Shown: positions 22,106 through 33,872 of the stretch, in pieces
Layout: every line of letters starts with the position of its first letter
Numbering within the stretch: the stretch's first letter is position 1
Source: Siphonodentalium dalli
Lineage: Eukaryota > Mollusca > Scaphopoda > Gadilida > Siphonodentaliidae
Length of the DNA: 64,000 nucleotides
Assembly: GCA_032622095.1 (NCBI GenBank)
Contig: CP136062.1
Coordinates: 141,500,351 to 141,564,350 of the forward strand
Direction: 5' to 3'
Position numbers and translations under genes: made by a program
Notes under the pieces: generated by a model
What the model saw: the letters and a program-made list of their open reading frames with translations, nothing else
Told to the model about the DNA's origin: nothing
Database searches by the model: none

Positions 22106-22723
22106 GCTGACCTTTTATTTTCAGATTAACAAAAAAGGATGATTCTAGAACTAAAAACATGAACAATATAATTACAATGACAAATCAAGCGATTATGCAG
22201 TCTGTTTGAAACGTCTCTGGAAATCCTGTCAGATTTACGTCTCTGGATCTGTCATTTCGATTTCTTTTCTGTATTGATGGGATTCCCTCCATTTCAATGG
22301 TTATAACTCAGACCATTTCAAGGTGGAAACTAATCTCTATAAAAAAGTCGATAAAAATTACAAACATTGCTGTGAGGTGAAGGAGAAGATCACTCGATCT
22401 TTTCGACATCCTGGGCACCCCTCTTTTGAATGACTAACCTCCATACCAGGCTCATTTAGATCTGATAACCCCGTGGTTGAAATATTTGCTCAGGCGGACA
22501 TACACTGACACAGAGATGGACAGGCGGAAATCAGTAGGACACCCAATCTTCGAGTTGGGGAGTAATAACTATTTACATGTATACACTCCAAGAAAGTATT
22601 GCTGCATCGGAACATATTGATAAATCATAAATATTGCTAACATCTAAGCCCACATGCTAGTTCTGTATATATTTCACCCTCACACCTGTCATTGATAGTC
22701 ATGTTAAATTTTATAAATTTCAG
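22031..22723 (+). other. End of last SLC35C2 intron
   Basis: Intron sequence after the LINE. It includes the right part of the interrupted duplication and a stretch at about 22385-22560 that resembles degraded dispersed repeat. The acceptor TATAAATTTCAG at 22712-22723 closes the intron. Confidence 0.5.
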
Positions 22724-22848
22724 AGAAAAATAAATCATCAGAAAGAAGCCTTTCATCTGATAAAATCAAAATGTTGGCAAGAGATGGAACTGCGAACTTA
22801 AGTGAGGACTCAGAAGAGGATATATTCAACGTAGCAGTGGACAGATAG
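22724..22848 (+). CDS. SLC35C2: SLC35C2 last coding exon and stop
   Basis: The acceptor ATAAATTTCAG ends at 22723. Two bases complete a codon begun at 19892, then KNKSSERSLSSDKIKMLARD, GTANLSEDSEEDIFNVAVDR and TAG at 22846-22848. The tail is hydrophilic and cytosolic, and ends in an acidic patch followed by a hydrophobic FNVA. The human tail has EEEEYFVA near its end, which supports this as the true C-terminus. A MITE array begins only about 20 bp beyond the stop, so the 3' UTR probably contains it. I saw no clear AATAAA nearby. Confidence 0.9.
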
Positions 22849-22869
22849 CACCGGCTGTATGTGATCACA

Positions 22870-23133
22870 AGCCTGGATATAGTGTGTCAGACATTTGCAG
22901 AATGAGGTTCCCAGAGGGTGAATTTAGTGATGCTACCCCGCATAGCGGGCTAGCATCACCAAATTCACCCTCTGGGAACCTCATTCTGCTTACACCTCAG
23001 CAGAATGAGGTTCCCAGAGGGTGAATTTGGTGATACTAGGCACTAGCCCACTATGCGGGGTAAAATCACTAAATTCACCCTCTGGGGACCTCATTCTGCA
23101 AATGACAGACACACTATTTCAAGGCTTGATCAC
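22870..23133. mobile_element. MITE family A, short variant, in presumed 3' UTR
   Basis: It starts CAAGCCTGGATATAGTGTGT and ends GACACACTATTTCAAGGCTT. Two nested AGAATGAGGTTCCCAGAGGG palindromes carry GCTACCCCGCATAGCGGGCT hairpin tops. It abuts the next copy, sharing a GATCACAAGCCTGGATATAG repeat. Confidence 0.8.
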
Positions 23134-23548
23134 AAGCCTGGATATAGTGTGTCAGACATTTGCTGAATGAGTGGGCTAGCATCACCAAATTCACCCTCTG
23201 TGAAGCTCATTATGCTTAGGCCTCAACTGCTATGCGAGTCAGATTGAAGTTTCCCAGTTGAAGTTGGTGATGTTCACACATTTGTCACCTTAATTATGCA
23301 ATTTATTTTCTGCAAATTAGGAGATACAGAAACTGAACAGAAGGGAAAAAGTAACTTAACTCAAAGTCAATTTGAGACTATAGATAGTTCCCAGAAGATG
23401 TGGCCTAAGCAGAATGAGGTCCCCAGAGTGTGAATTTGGTGATGCTACCCCGCTATGCGGGGCCCACTGTGCGGGGTAGCATCACTAAATTCTCCCTCTG
23501 GGGACCTCATTCTACAAATGTCAGACACACTATACCAGGCTTGGTGAT
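23128..23548. mobile_element. MITE family A, long variant
   Basis: It starts CAAGCCTGGATATAGTGTGT and ends CACACTATACCAGGCTTG. It contains the family's unique centre (TTTCTGCAAATTAGGAGATA and GAAGTTGGTGATGTTCACAC, inverted relative to 3671) and a GCTATGCGGGGCCCACTGTG hairpin. The left arm is partly deleted. Confidence 0.75.
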
Positions 23549-23689
23549 ATCTAAGTTATAGGACACTCAACATAGGGCCCTGCAATTCGTTGAGTCAAAT
23601 TTCAATTCAGTCTACCAAAAGCCGTCACAGTTTCCATTCAAATTGCAGTATATGATCTCCATTATATTCTAGTCGATTTATCGTCTACC

Positions 23690-23910
23690 ATTCTCTTATA
23701 TATGCGAGGCGACCTATGGTCGACTCGCATATATAAGAGAATGCATTGGCACAGGGCATAACTGTAACTATCACAATGTGGTCAAGGAGCCGGTTCCAAT
23801 GATATCCATATTTGTATGGTTCTATTGAGACAGACCGAAGATATTTTAGGCTGTTGAAGCTTTATTTGGCCGGTTTTGGCCGGTTTGTTGGGTAAAGGGT
23901 TAAATCAATT
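23690..23910. mobile_element. Partial MITE family B copy
   Basis: The core palindrome CTTATATATGCGAGGCGACC and its inverse are followed by GCATTGGCACAGGG. A GTAAAGGGTTAAAT end lies at about 23893-23906. The left end is not recognisable. Confidence 0.6.
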
Positions 23911-24519
23911 GTGCTTGAATATCAAGCAGTAGTATATTCAAATTATTTGGAATAATGCATGTTAACGTACATATGCTGCATTTATATCGCCAAGAACATA
24001 AGTCGGAAGATTCACATACGAGTCAGAACATGTAAACGCAGACATCATCAGTCACTCTTACATTTTGTTGTGGCTCATTGTCCACACGGATAAAGCATTT
24101 GACTGAATCAGATCGCATCGCGATTCTATAACCAAAGTAAATCCAATCAGAAATATAATGTCCGAATCACAGCCATTCACAGGGTACTAACTAAACATTC
24201 CATATGTCTGAGCTTTTTGCCAGACACAAACTAAAAGAAGAATTAAACTTTATTCCACACAGTTGACATGAGGCACATATAACGGTATCAGTCATTGAAG
24301 ACATATTGTTGTATATCACATGTTGAATACAGATGAAAGTACTTCGTGTTGACATTGCCACCAAGAGCGATGATGTATATTATGCATTCCGAGATGCCCC
24401 AAAACTTACCCATTTTTTCTTCAAACTTAAATCGCAATTATGATAGTTATAGTATCAATGGAGGCCACAATCAAGGATTGAACATACCTACAAGGGTGTG
24501 AAACAAATACAGAACACAG
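23911..24519. other. Intergenic, nothing recognised
   Basis: AT-rich DNA downstream of SLC35C2 without a supported exon, RNA gene or repeat. Confidence 0.4.
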
Positions 24520-25570
24520 CTGGCATCTAGAGATGGGCGGTATTGAAATTTCAATCTCGGTATCGGTATCGGTAAATTTTCGTCGATTTACCTCGGTATC
24601 GGTATTGCTATTAAATTATAAGATCAAAGCAGATATTCCCGGTAAATTATTGTAATTCAAGTTTTTAGCTGAACAATATAGATGTATATATGACCACGGT
24701 CCACGGATTTACTACATTCATTATGATTCATGACAATACCTAAATTAGGCAACAAAATGACCTACGCAATTAAGTAATATTCACACATCTCTTTGATGAT
24801 TTACACACATGTCGTCGCACTGATTTGAAAAGAATAAGAGCATGACTACAATATTTGTTCGTGTCAATTGATTTTCGTAACATTTCCATGAATGAATAGA
24901 ATTGTGAGTAGTAATCAGTGATCACAATTCACAAATTTATGAACGTTCGCGCGATGTCATGAAAATAGGCAAACCGGCCATGACAATTTCCGAACTGCAG
25001 ATGCCCAAACCCGCGGGTGGTTCATATTCTCATTCTCCTAATTATAAAGTAACCTGGGGGTTTTCAATTTGTTGTGCACGGGGACCCCCCATAACACGTG
25101 CCTCGATTCCACATGCTTCGATCCAACTTGGGACACAGATACTGAGTTGCCCACGCATTTTCCATTTGGACGGATACCGAAATTGACACATAACGCTCCA
25201 GCTACGAGTAGTCATACCTCATGATGTTAGTTACATTGTCATTAATATGTCGTAAAGATCAAAGATGCCGTCGGGCAGCTGTGCCCTTGATGTAACAATG
25301 TTGCAATTATAGACTAATACATGTAGTACCGACTTGTTACACCGAGTTATCATAATTATCCGATTCTCGTTGCTTACGGTTGACCGGTCATACAATTCAT
25401 GCATGTCACGGCCGTGGTGACAAGGTGACGCACATATGTTGGCAACACATGAATAATTTCATTACCGAAAATACGGTATTTTTAGTTTTGATTCGGTACG
25501 GTAAATCGGTATTACGCTGATACCGATACCGCACAGTAAATACCGAGTACCGCCCATCTCTACTGGCATC
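24520..25570. mobile_element. Non-autonomous hAT element with 8-bp target duplication
   Basis: The element (24528-25562) has perfect terminal inverted repeats TAGAGATGGGCGGTA and TACCGCCCATCTCTA. It is flanked on both sides by CTGGCATC (24520-24527 and 25563-25570), an exact 8-bp target site duplication as expected for hAT transposition. Subterminal regions are rich in GGTATCGGTATCGG and its inverse. The interior has no transposase; the open frame at 24959-25186 shows no domain. The identical duplication suggests a fairly recent insertion. Confidence 0.92.
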
Positions 25571-25759
25571 ATAATCTTATATATTATAATCAAACTTTGC
25601 TGCTATGATACATATGCATATGTCATCCAAAACTCATTTGAGAACAGGTTCTCAATTAAGATGTTTGTTGTGTTCTGGCTATGTATAGCAACATGGACAT
25701 CCGTGTTATAGGATTCCAAGCAATCGATGTGTCAGATAGAATTAACCGTGCTGATATAA

Positions 25760-26009
25760 TTAACCATTTCTATACTCATTGATGAGTAGTTCCTTAGGAA
25801 ATATTCAGATAATAACTTCAAGGAACATTTGTTGAATTTATTATTTGAACATTCCCATCAATGTGTAAGAATAACAATGTTTATTATCTTTTTGTCAGTC
25901 TGCTGTCCGCTGATTTTTCCTGAACACCCATCCCAATGAATAATACTCTATTCCAATGTATACGTTTATGACTGACTGGGAGAATCCATTCAGTTTAGAA
26001 AGGGTTTAA
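25760..26009. mobile_element. MITE family D copy
   Basis: It begins TTAACCATTTCTATACTCAT and ends CAGTTTAGAAAGGGTTTAA, with TTAA at both sides. The interior shares AATATTCAGATAATAACTTC and CCAATGTATACGTTTATGAC with the copy at 17751. Confidence 0.75.
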
Positions 26010-26154
26010 ACAAGATTTAAATTGTAACTTCACTCTTGATGTTGTAGCCAAGTCTGCTTGGTCAAAATCACTCTATGATGAAGTAGTGTCTCCGAAAAAA
26101 ATTAATTCCGGGGAGCACAGAAATCAGCAGTGTGCATCAGTCCATCCTGGATAA

Positions 26155-26305
26155 CTTTAGTTTTAGTTATCTTATTGTTTTAAAATTTAGTATGTGGATT
26201 ATCCACATGAAAATGCAGGTCAAATTCGAATTTGGGTTTGGTCCACCCATTTTTGCCAGAGTTATGGTCCTTGTTGACTTAGAATTTGGCGATTACAGCA
26301 AAACC
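26155..26305. repeat. Dispersed repeat, copy 1 of 3
   Basis: A segment with TAGTATGTGGATTATCCACA, ATGAAAATGCAGGTCAAATT and GAGTTATGGTCCTTGTTGAC. Diverged copies with the same order occur at about 28850-28985 and 29615-29705. No coding potential; class not recognised. Confidence 0.65.
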
Positions 26306-26974
26306 TCTCCAAAACTCTATAAACCGAATCCCTCTCCATACCGAACAAATTGTCCTGTCCCGAATTCACTCAAGTACATTCTCACTAAAAATTACCTCTG
26401 TAAACTGGAAACTCTTTATTTCGAATATCGGACGTCTTTTATATTCTAAAAGTGAAGGAATACATTAATTTTTACCTCCGAAATCCGAATACGGAAATCC
26501 ACACCAACCGAATGCAACATGCAGTAGATTTGACATACTTGATGCTGAGCTCATTTTCGCTCTAGTGTAGACTGGGGATCCTTTATAAGTTTAAATTTCT
26601 GGTCTATACATTCAACTCTGAGTGGTCGTGACGGCTCATCCATTGTGACAGGTTTATTAAAACTTTATTGGTGACAATACACTACCATCGTGTACTTTTA
26701 GCTAATTAGTGTTTAGTTTGGACAGTGGTCCATAAGAGTCCATTTCAGCTCAGTGATTGATGTAAAAACATAGTGTCAGTGCTGTATTATCTGTGAAGTC
26801 ACCATTGTTCACTCAAAGTGTTAAATTAGAAAACAGTTATCTAATCAGACAGCTGCCATTATAATCCGGTTTAATTAAGCGTTCGCCGAACAAAACATAG
26901 CTAATTAAATAATTGGTATGAATGTTCAATAGTACAAAACTACTACTTGTATACTGACGATGTGACATTTTTTA

Positions 26975-28605
26975 GCGACATTTAAAAAAATGGGTCCTAC
27001 TAAACAACGAACACAAACGAACATAAACGAACACAAACGAACACAGGTCCAAAAAGCGGAGTAGAAGGGTGAAATTTGGTTTATGGGTGCGCGTGGGTCC
27101 ATTCTATGTGTATGTGGTGTTATTTCCAACTTTGATGATTTATTTTTTGAGTTATTACCATTATTTGAATACAAAACTACTAAACAACGAACACAAACGA
27201 ACATAAGATTAGCGGCAGTGCAGAGGTTACCATGCAGGTGTTAATTAACTACGGCTTACTCTGTCTCCTTGTTTTTACTGCAAGATGATTGTCAATTTTA
27301 TCACTGATGGCAATAAAAACACGGCGAAACATCAGAGGTCGGCGTTTTAATGCATAGCTAACAAAACATTTGAGTGAGTCATTGTTGTCAGTCTCTGAGA
27401 TGACTATATATATTTTCTCAGTCTCGGAGATCACTCTGGTAAATGCTATATCTGCTTGCTTTCCTGATACACGCATACGCTATGTACCAGGCATCTTAAG
27501 CAAAATCTCAATCGTAATTTAAGTAAAACAGACAGTGATCAAACTGTCAATAAGATGGAAAAGTATTCAATAGCGAGAGCGGCTTGGTAACAAAAAATGG
27601 ACAATAAAAAAAGGAAAGAGTGAAGACATCAAAAACCAAGACGATCACCAATAAACGACAGAAAGTTAGCATATAGTATGTAAATATACATATAGGATCT
27701 CACATGAGTTTCTATTTTATACGGAATTTATCAACCGAGTTCACTAAATTCGATTTGAGTCGAGGTTTACCGAGGCTCAAATAGAATTTAGTGGACGCGG
27801 TTGATAAATTACGTATAAAATAGAACGAGTTTGAGATACTTTTTATCACATGGTCATATAATCGCTTAATTTTTATCGAAAACAACAATAATTAACAGAC
27901 AGAGAACTTTGTCCCAAAGAGCAGCGTGACGTCATTGCACGCAACGATATTACACGTGTCTATTACGCTCGAATATTACATAGGAAAATAGTGCTAATCA
28001 TGTGATAAAATAACATATAGACTTCTTGGATTCATATCAAATAAGTGCATTACTTGATTTTAATGATTTAAATAATGCAACATTTTGCTGGAGCCATTTT
28101 CATCCATGCACTGACTTCAAGGAGAACAAACTCTGCCCATCGTTCCGCCGGGGCTGAGTCAGTGTAAAATAATATATAAATATTCGATTGTATATAAAAC
28201 AAACTTTGATTCTAGTACCTAAAGCTCTACTTAAAGAGCAGTGTGATGCCAGGGAAGTTAAACGAAGTAATAATAAGACAAACTAACTAAGTCAAAACAA
28301 CTCAGTGACAAAGAGACAGAGTATAAGCCATAGAGAAGGCGGTAGTTAATTAACACCTTTATTAACACCTTTGCAATACGGCTAATCTCATGTTCGTTTG
28401 TGTTCGTTGTTTAGTAGCTTTGCATTCAAATAATGCTTATAACTCGAAAAATAAGTCATCAAAGTTGGAAATAACACCACATACACATATAATGGACCCA
28501 CACGCACCCACAAACCAAATTTCACCCTTCTATTCCGCTTTTTAGACCTGTGTTCGTTTATGTTCGTTTGTGTTCGTTTGTGTTCGTTGTTTAGTAGGAC
28601 CGAAA
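26975..28605. mobile_element. 1.6-kb element with ~260-bp terminal inverted repeats
   Basis: The left arm (about 26985-27250) and right arm (about 28345-28602) are inverted copies. Each has GTCCTACTAAACAACGAACA at the outside, repeated ACAAACGAAC units, CCAAAAAGCGGAGTAGAAGG-like and GTGTATGTGGTGTTATTTCC segments, and inner GGTGTTAATTAACTACGG. An extra AACTACTAAACAACGAACAC copy lies inside the left arm. The 1.1-kb centre is non-coding and contains its own palindrome (27695-27840). Probably a non-autonomous foldback DNA element. Confidence 0.8.
27695..27840. repeat. Inner palindrome, TTTATACG...CGTATAAA
   Basis: Arms TTTCTATTTTATACGGAATT and ATTACGTATAAAATAGAACG pair through CGAGTTCACTAAATTCGATT and its inverse, with a short centre near GGTTTACCGAGG. 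It is nested in the 1.6-kb inverted-repeat element. Confidence 0.75.
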
Positions 28606-30245
28606 ATATAACATGTTTTATCTATTGTTATTTATATTTTGGTTGGTACTTTATTGAATACAGTTTAATTAATCAATAATGAGTTGGTTTTGCTTGACAA
28701 CTCTTATAGTCTTAGTAACGACGTCAATACATTCCGATGGTAGTGGGATTCTCTCTAACCGAACGGAAGGGCTGGTCTGAAGGGTGATCGGGTTGGAGAG
28801 GTTTTACTGTATTTTGGTTTCCGGGTGATAAATTTAGTTTTAGTTTTATGATTAATTTCAAATTTTGTATGTGGATTATCACATGAAAATACAGGTCAAG
28901 TTCAAATTTTGATTCGGTTCCCTATTTTTTGCTAGAGTCATGGTCCTTGTTGACATGTAATTTGACGATTATTTTGGTTTCCGGGTGATACCTTTAGTTT
29001 TTGTTATCTGTTTGTTTTCAAATTTATGTTTTAACTCGTTTCACTCGAACAAACATAAATGATTTATAGAATAATTACTAGTTAACAACTACGAATTGTA
29101 TAACGAAGGTTTAATCTAGAAATTCAGGATAACGTTGGCTTCACATGAACTGTGCACATCCTATATAATGTTATCATTAAATAATCACAAAATACCTATA
29201 CTATTATGGCATACTATAAACATGTATCAGGCAATGAGACGAACTTTTGCAGCATATGTTCTCGTATATATGTATTGATGATCAACTTTTTAAAAAGCCA
29301 ATATATAATTGGATGATCTAAATTAATACATATGGGTGGGAGGGTGGGCCCAACCGTGCACAAAAGCTAAACGTAGAATGAGCGCTAAAATCTTGTTTAC
29401 GTTCATGCACACTTTAGAACATTCGAGAAACTCGTGCTGAATCGTGTCAATTATCAATCAATGCTTATCATGCGTGAACTACTATCACCAATCACCCAGA
29501 TATCGCCAGTCACACAGATATGCCCCCCATCGATTTAACCCCCGTCGGTCTAACGTTTTTCATTAACACCCTGCTCTCCAAATAATTCTTCGTTGACCCT
29601 GGTTGAACTTCAATAAAATAATTTAGTGTATGGATTACTCATGAAAGTACAGATCTTTATTTAGGTTCGGTCGGCCCATTTTTACCGTAGTCCTTGTCGA
29701 CTTATCATTTGGGAACCTGGGCCCAGTTCAAATCATGGCTACATACGATGAATTTTGCGTAACGGCTTATAATTTGAGAATATATCCGATGAACTCTGAA
29801 ATATAGTGTGGTCGTCGGGAGGTTGAACCTAGAAAAAATTGTTATAAAGCTGGTTTTGGTCTCATTTTGTGTGGAAAAGTATCAGGAATAAGATATCCAA
29901 AATCCGCTAAAATCCGCCTTGGGGAAAATTCATGATTAAAGATGGCGTCCAAGATGGTGGCCAACAATTAGAAATATTCCCCAATCAGCATTAGTCTGGG
30001 TAGGGGTACTGAGATTGCTCTCGTACAAATGTCTTTACGTTTGACAGAGGATTCCACGGGAGTTACACTGACCAAATATCAGTCACAGATTCAGAAGATG
30101 GCCACCAAAATGGCCGCCAAAATGACAATTATTTCTTTTGTTTATTTTTTGGATCGAAATCAGCCAGTGATGACCAGAATAAGAAATGCTTCATGATTTC
30201 GGCACTTGTGTGTCAAATATATCAATATACTCAAACCTCATCGTC
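28606..30245. other. Intergenic with two dispersed-repeat copies
   Basis: Two more copies of the repeat seen at 26155 lie at about 28850-28985 and 29615-29705. Near 29935-30120 are short GATGGCGTCC / GATGGCCACC / ATGGCCGCC runs. No exon is supported. Confidence 0.5.
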
Positions 30246-30248
30246 ATC

Positions 30249-31711
30249 TCATATCAGAACATCTTCGGAATTCATGCAGCCCTCTCCACGACAATCTCCA
30301 CAAGCTATAACACATTTCAGACCATGTTTGCGACATGTACACACATTGGTGTCACATGTTTTTTTTATGACACCTTACACTTGCACCATACAAACTTGAG
30401 CAATTCGACTGGGGCTGCATTCTGGTCAGTCGTGACTGGGGCAAGATCCGCACCACGACGTTCCCAACCCCATCTCTCAGCATTCAATACGTCGTTATTC
30501 AGTGTTCTCCAAATCAACACCTGGAGATGAAATCTGAGACTGTGATAGAATGCCACTCATTATGTTGGTGGGAGTTTTTGGGGCTCTTAACGCAGTCTTG
30601 CCAGAAGATACCATATCCATAAACTTCGCATACCGAAGTGTATTTAGTGAGTCTTCTTTCTTACCACTACACACTACAACGAAGAGCCGCATGTCGGCCT
30701 CTCCAGTGTCTTTCTGATTAGCACTACACTCCTGCATGAGTGATGATATTTTGCGAACTTCGGCAGACTCGTTTATCTTTCTCACGATACATGTTTTCCC
30801 AATATTGCAGAGGTGGTGTCACAGCCTCCCCATGCATGTGCAAACAGGATATGGGAAGTTGTGAACTGTCCAGCCTTGCGCACAATGTCACCGATCGCCA
30901 TATGGCAGCACTGCCTTTGCCAGATTTCCGAGCATCAGACTGGAAAAATATGTCGGCCATGTTGGATTTCCAGTGATGGATCAAAAGAATAATCAGATCT
31001 GTATCGTCCGCGATAACTCTGACGTTTCTTCCATGTGATGCAAACTCTAGGGCATGAGAAACTATCAGAATATCGGCACATGTTTTTCCATATCGCCGGC
31101 TGTGCCTGCGATATTTAATAGACGGGCCATGACCATAACCATCGAACACGATGCAACGCGAGCCATACTTTGTTCGGACGTACTTCTAATATTGAGTGGC
31201 TACTTGTATGTTTATTTTTTTATCCACTTCACTCTATGGAGAAGAGCTCCGCCATCAAGAACGGTCGCAATTCCCTTCTGGGAATATTCTACTTCCTGAA
31301 CGGAATCAGTCAGAGCCTTCGCTAACTGTGCTTTTGCTGGTTTTCGCATTGATCTTTGAACAGAGAAGATGGTATGGTCGTTAATTCGTAAGAAGAAAAC
31401 TTCACCATACTTTCCTCGCGCTGGGTGATAGCTATCAGTCGTGAGAACAACAGCGTTGGATTGAGTTGAACTCGCTTGTTATCAACTCGAATCCCGGGAT
31501 ACAGATAATCCAGAGACTTTATGTGATCTTTCCTTCTAATTGATGACTCAGTGATGCTCACATTGTCAAGTTTTCTCTGGATTGTCTCAGACTCGGAACA
31601 ATTCGCGCCATCAGTTCCATTGGACGTTAACCCCGAAGACAACGGACGGAGTTTCTTCTCATTGGCATCAAAGGGATCGTGCTCATCAAACCAGATTTGC
31701 AAACTAACCAT
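30249..31711 (-). pseudogene. Decayed multicopy protein family, C-terminal part
   Basis: On the minus strand, broken frames read in order: VSLQIWFDEHDPFDANEKKL (31711 down), KAQLAKAL...ATVLDGGALLHRVKW (about 31320-31215), VFDGYGHGPSIKYRRHSRRY (about 31150), VIADDTDLIILLIHHWKSNM, KKEDSLNTLRYAKFMDMV, and YHSLRFHLQVLIW. The end is a Cys-rich CTCRKHGLKCVIACGDCRGE and a stop at 30249. I recognise this order from an uncharacterised, highly multicopy protein family in marine invertebrate genomes, but know no accepted name or function; it behaves like a mobile-element gene. At least four frameshifts plus stops make it non-functional. Its N-terminal part lies at 33873-34259, beyond an inserted LINE. 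Confidence 0.8.
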
Positions 31712-33872
31712 ATCTGTATTTGTATCTGTATCTGTATCTGTAGTTGTTACGTCCTAGTGACCAAAGCTGGCTTTTACAGGACGGTGTGAGGAGCGCTATT
31801 TTTGTTCTCCCAGAGCCGCCTTGAATGTTTCTAGGTCGGCGGCATTGACTGTGCAGTTGTCCAGTTTGTTCCAGTCAAGTACAGTCATCGGAAAGAAGGA
31901 ATATCCGTATTGGTCTGTGTTTGTATGAATTGGTTCGTAGGCACTTTCGTTATTTGTGGTTAGTTTCTCCACGATGTTGTCACTAACAAAGTCCTTGAAT
32001 TTTGTGGGTTTCTTTTTCCCCTTTGGGCGGCAGTTTCTTAGGTAGTGTTCGGAGTTGATACCCAGGGCTGATCCCTTAACCACTTTGTAAAATAGTGTCA
32101 GTCTCTGTTCCTTTCTTCTTGCTTCTAGGGATGGTAGTTGAAGTTCACTGAGCATTGATGTTACACAGCCTTTCTCTCTCGTTCGGTAGTCCTGTTTTAT
32201 AAATCTTGCTGCTTTGCGTTGCACCTTCTCCAGTTTTGTCTTGTCCTTTTCATAGTGTGGATCCCAGATTGTTGCTGCATACTCTAGCTGAGGGCGGACT
32301 AATGCTATGTATGCCGTTTTTCTAAGATCCATTTGGCAGTAACCTGAGATTTCGCCGAAGGAAGCCGAGGGTGGAGTTTGCCTTCTTCGTGGTGGACTCG
32401 ATGTGGTGCTGCCACTGTATGTCATTGGATAATTGGACGACAAGGTACGGGTTGTTTGTGACTTCTTGGAGTATCTGCCCTGCTAGTTGGTAAAATCTTT
32501 GTGTCTTCTGCTTTAGGCTCATAATGTAGCACTTAGTTGGATTAAAGCGCATCCCCCATTTGGTGGCCCATGATTCCAGTTTGCGTAGATCTTGTTGCAA
32601 TATTTCGTGGTCTTTGTAGGTGTTTATCTGGCGGTACAGGAGGCAGTCATCTGCGAATAGGCGGACTTGTGATGTTACTGTGTCCGGTAGGTCATTTATG
32701 TGACAGAGAAAAAGCAGCGGTCCCAATACTTTTCCCTGTGGTACTCCTGATAGCAGGTCAATTTCTTCTGAGTATTATCCCTCGAGTGCAACTCTCATCT
32801 TTCTTTCTTTCTAGCCATCTGTTGACCGGGCCTGTGATACCGTAGTGATTTAGTTTGGTCAAAAGGCTGCCATGTGGCACAGTGTCGAAAGCTTGGGAGA
32901 AATCAAGGATGGCCACGTCGATCTGCTTCTTGTTGTCAAATGATTGTAAGATGTCTTGTGTTGTCACTACTAGTTGTGTTTCGCAGGAATATCCCCTTCG
33001 AAAGCCATGGTTTAGCTTTGTTAGTATGTTGTGCTTCTCCAGATGTTCATGGATATGGCGGCATATGAGGTGTTCTAGTAGCTCGCACGGTACTGATGTT
33101 AGGGACACAGGACGTACGTATAGTTTTCCGCTTGATGTCGGTCTCCTTTTTTGTAGACTGAGGCTATGTTGGCGCTGCGCCAGTCCCTTGGCAATGTGCC
33201 TGTGTCTAATGAGAGTTGGAATATGAGCCTGAAGGCAGGTGCCAGTTGTTTTGCGCACTTTGGGATGCCGTCTGGGCCCGAAGCTTTGGATGAGTTTAAT
33301 CTCTTCAGCAGAGCTTCAACGCCATGCACTGTCACTCTCAGTTTGCCGATGTTTTCGCATTTGGATTGAAGATCAGGAAGTGGTGGTTGGTTCTTGGTGA
33401 ATACTGACTGGAACTGCTTTACCAGGATTTCCGCTTTGCCTTTTGGGTCGTCAATCAGCTTGCCTTGTGATTTCAATGGCGACACTCCGATGTTATCTTG
33501 TTTTCTGCTCTTGAGGTATCTCCAGAATGGTTTCGTCGACTTTTCTTTAATCTTAGCGTTGATGTAATCGCACTCAGCCTTCCTCATTTCCCTTTTACAT
33601 TCTTTCTGCATGGCTCGATAGTTGGTCCAGTTGTTGTTCTTCTTTGCATGTGTATATAGGCGCTGTTTCTTTCGTAGCAATTTCTTGATCTTATAGTTTA
33701 CCCATGGAGTGTTCTGCTTTGGTGATATCAGCTTAGAGGGTATGTGTTGGTCCATAGACCTGTGTATGCCCTCCTTCAGATGTTTCCACATATCCTCCAC
33801 GGTTGCACTATTTAGTGTACGTAGGCCGTCTCCCAATATTTGCAGACCCAGTCCAAGTTGTGTATCATCGAA
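31712..33872 (-). pseudogene. Decayed LINE (CR1/L2-like RT), inserted in the previous gene
   Basis: Minus-strand frames in order. 33870-33099 is a pre-RT region ending in SSKASGPDGIPK and SANIASVYKKGDRH. 33258-32758 has LTSVPCELLEHLICRHIHEH, FRRGYSCETQL and AILDFSQAFDTVPH. 32726-32322 has GPLLFLCHINDLPD and the catalytic RLFADDCLLYR box. 32443-31796 is the C-terminal region with VRPQLEYAATIWDP. At least three frameshifts separate the frames. The endonuclease is absent, so the element is 5'-truncated. The 3' end is a (ATACAG)n-type microsatellite (about 31712-31742 on the plus strand as CTGTAT repeats), a usual tail for such LINEs. Confidence 0.9.

Larger units (their letters stand above)
4258..22848 (+). 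other. SLC35C2: SLC35C2 gene span (3' eight exons)
   Basis: The orthologue of solute carrier family 35 member C2, a member of the drug/metabolite transporter superfamily related to the GDP-fucose transporter. In vertebrates the protein sits in the Golgi/secretory pathway and is reported to promote Notch fucosylation. Eight exons splice in one uninterrupted frame and give 321 residues before a TAG, against 365 in the human protein; about 40 N-terminal residues are missing. Diagnostic blocks in order are RVMLTWGAYVKRVAPP, IGLSNWSLEYITVSLYTM, FKLEK, GLFMFTY, GIRWTLTQ, HIQPWML, EFSEFLFLSRTSSLSLSI, LGLCVCLIGISLHVINKAM and an acidic tail EDSEEDIFNVA, each lining up with human SLC35C2. Introns are packed with palindromic transposons but all eight exons are open. 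Confidence 0.95.

Noticed and set aside
30186-31384. Plus-strand frames opposite the decayed multicopy gene
   Set aside because: Antisense shadows of the minus-strand FDGYGHGPS / ADDTDL segments.
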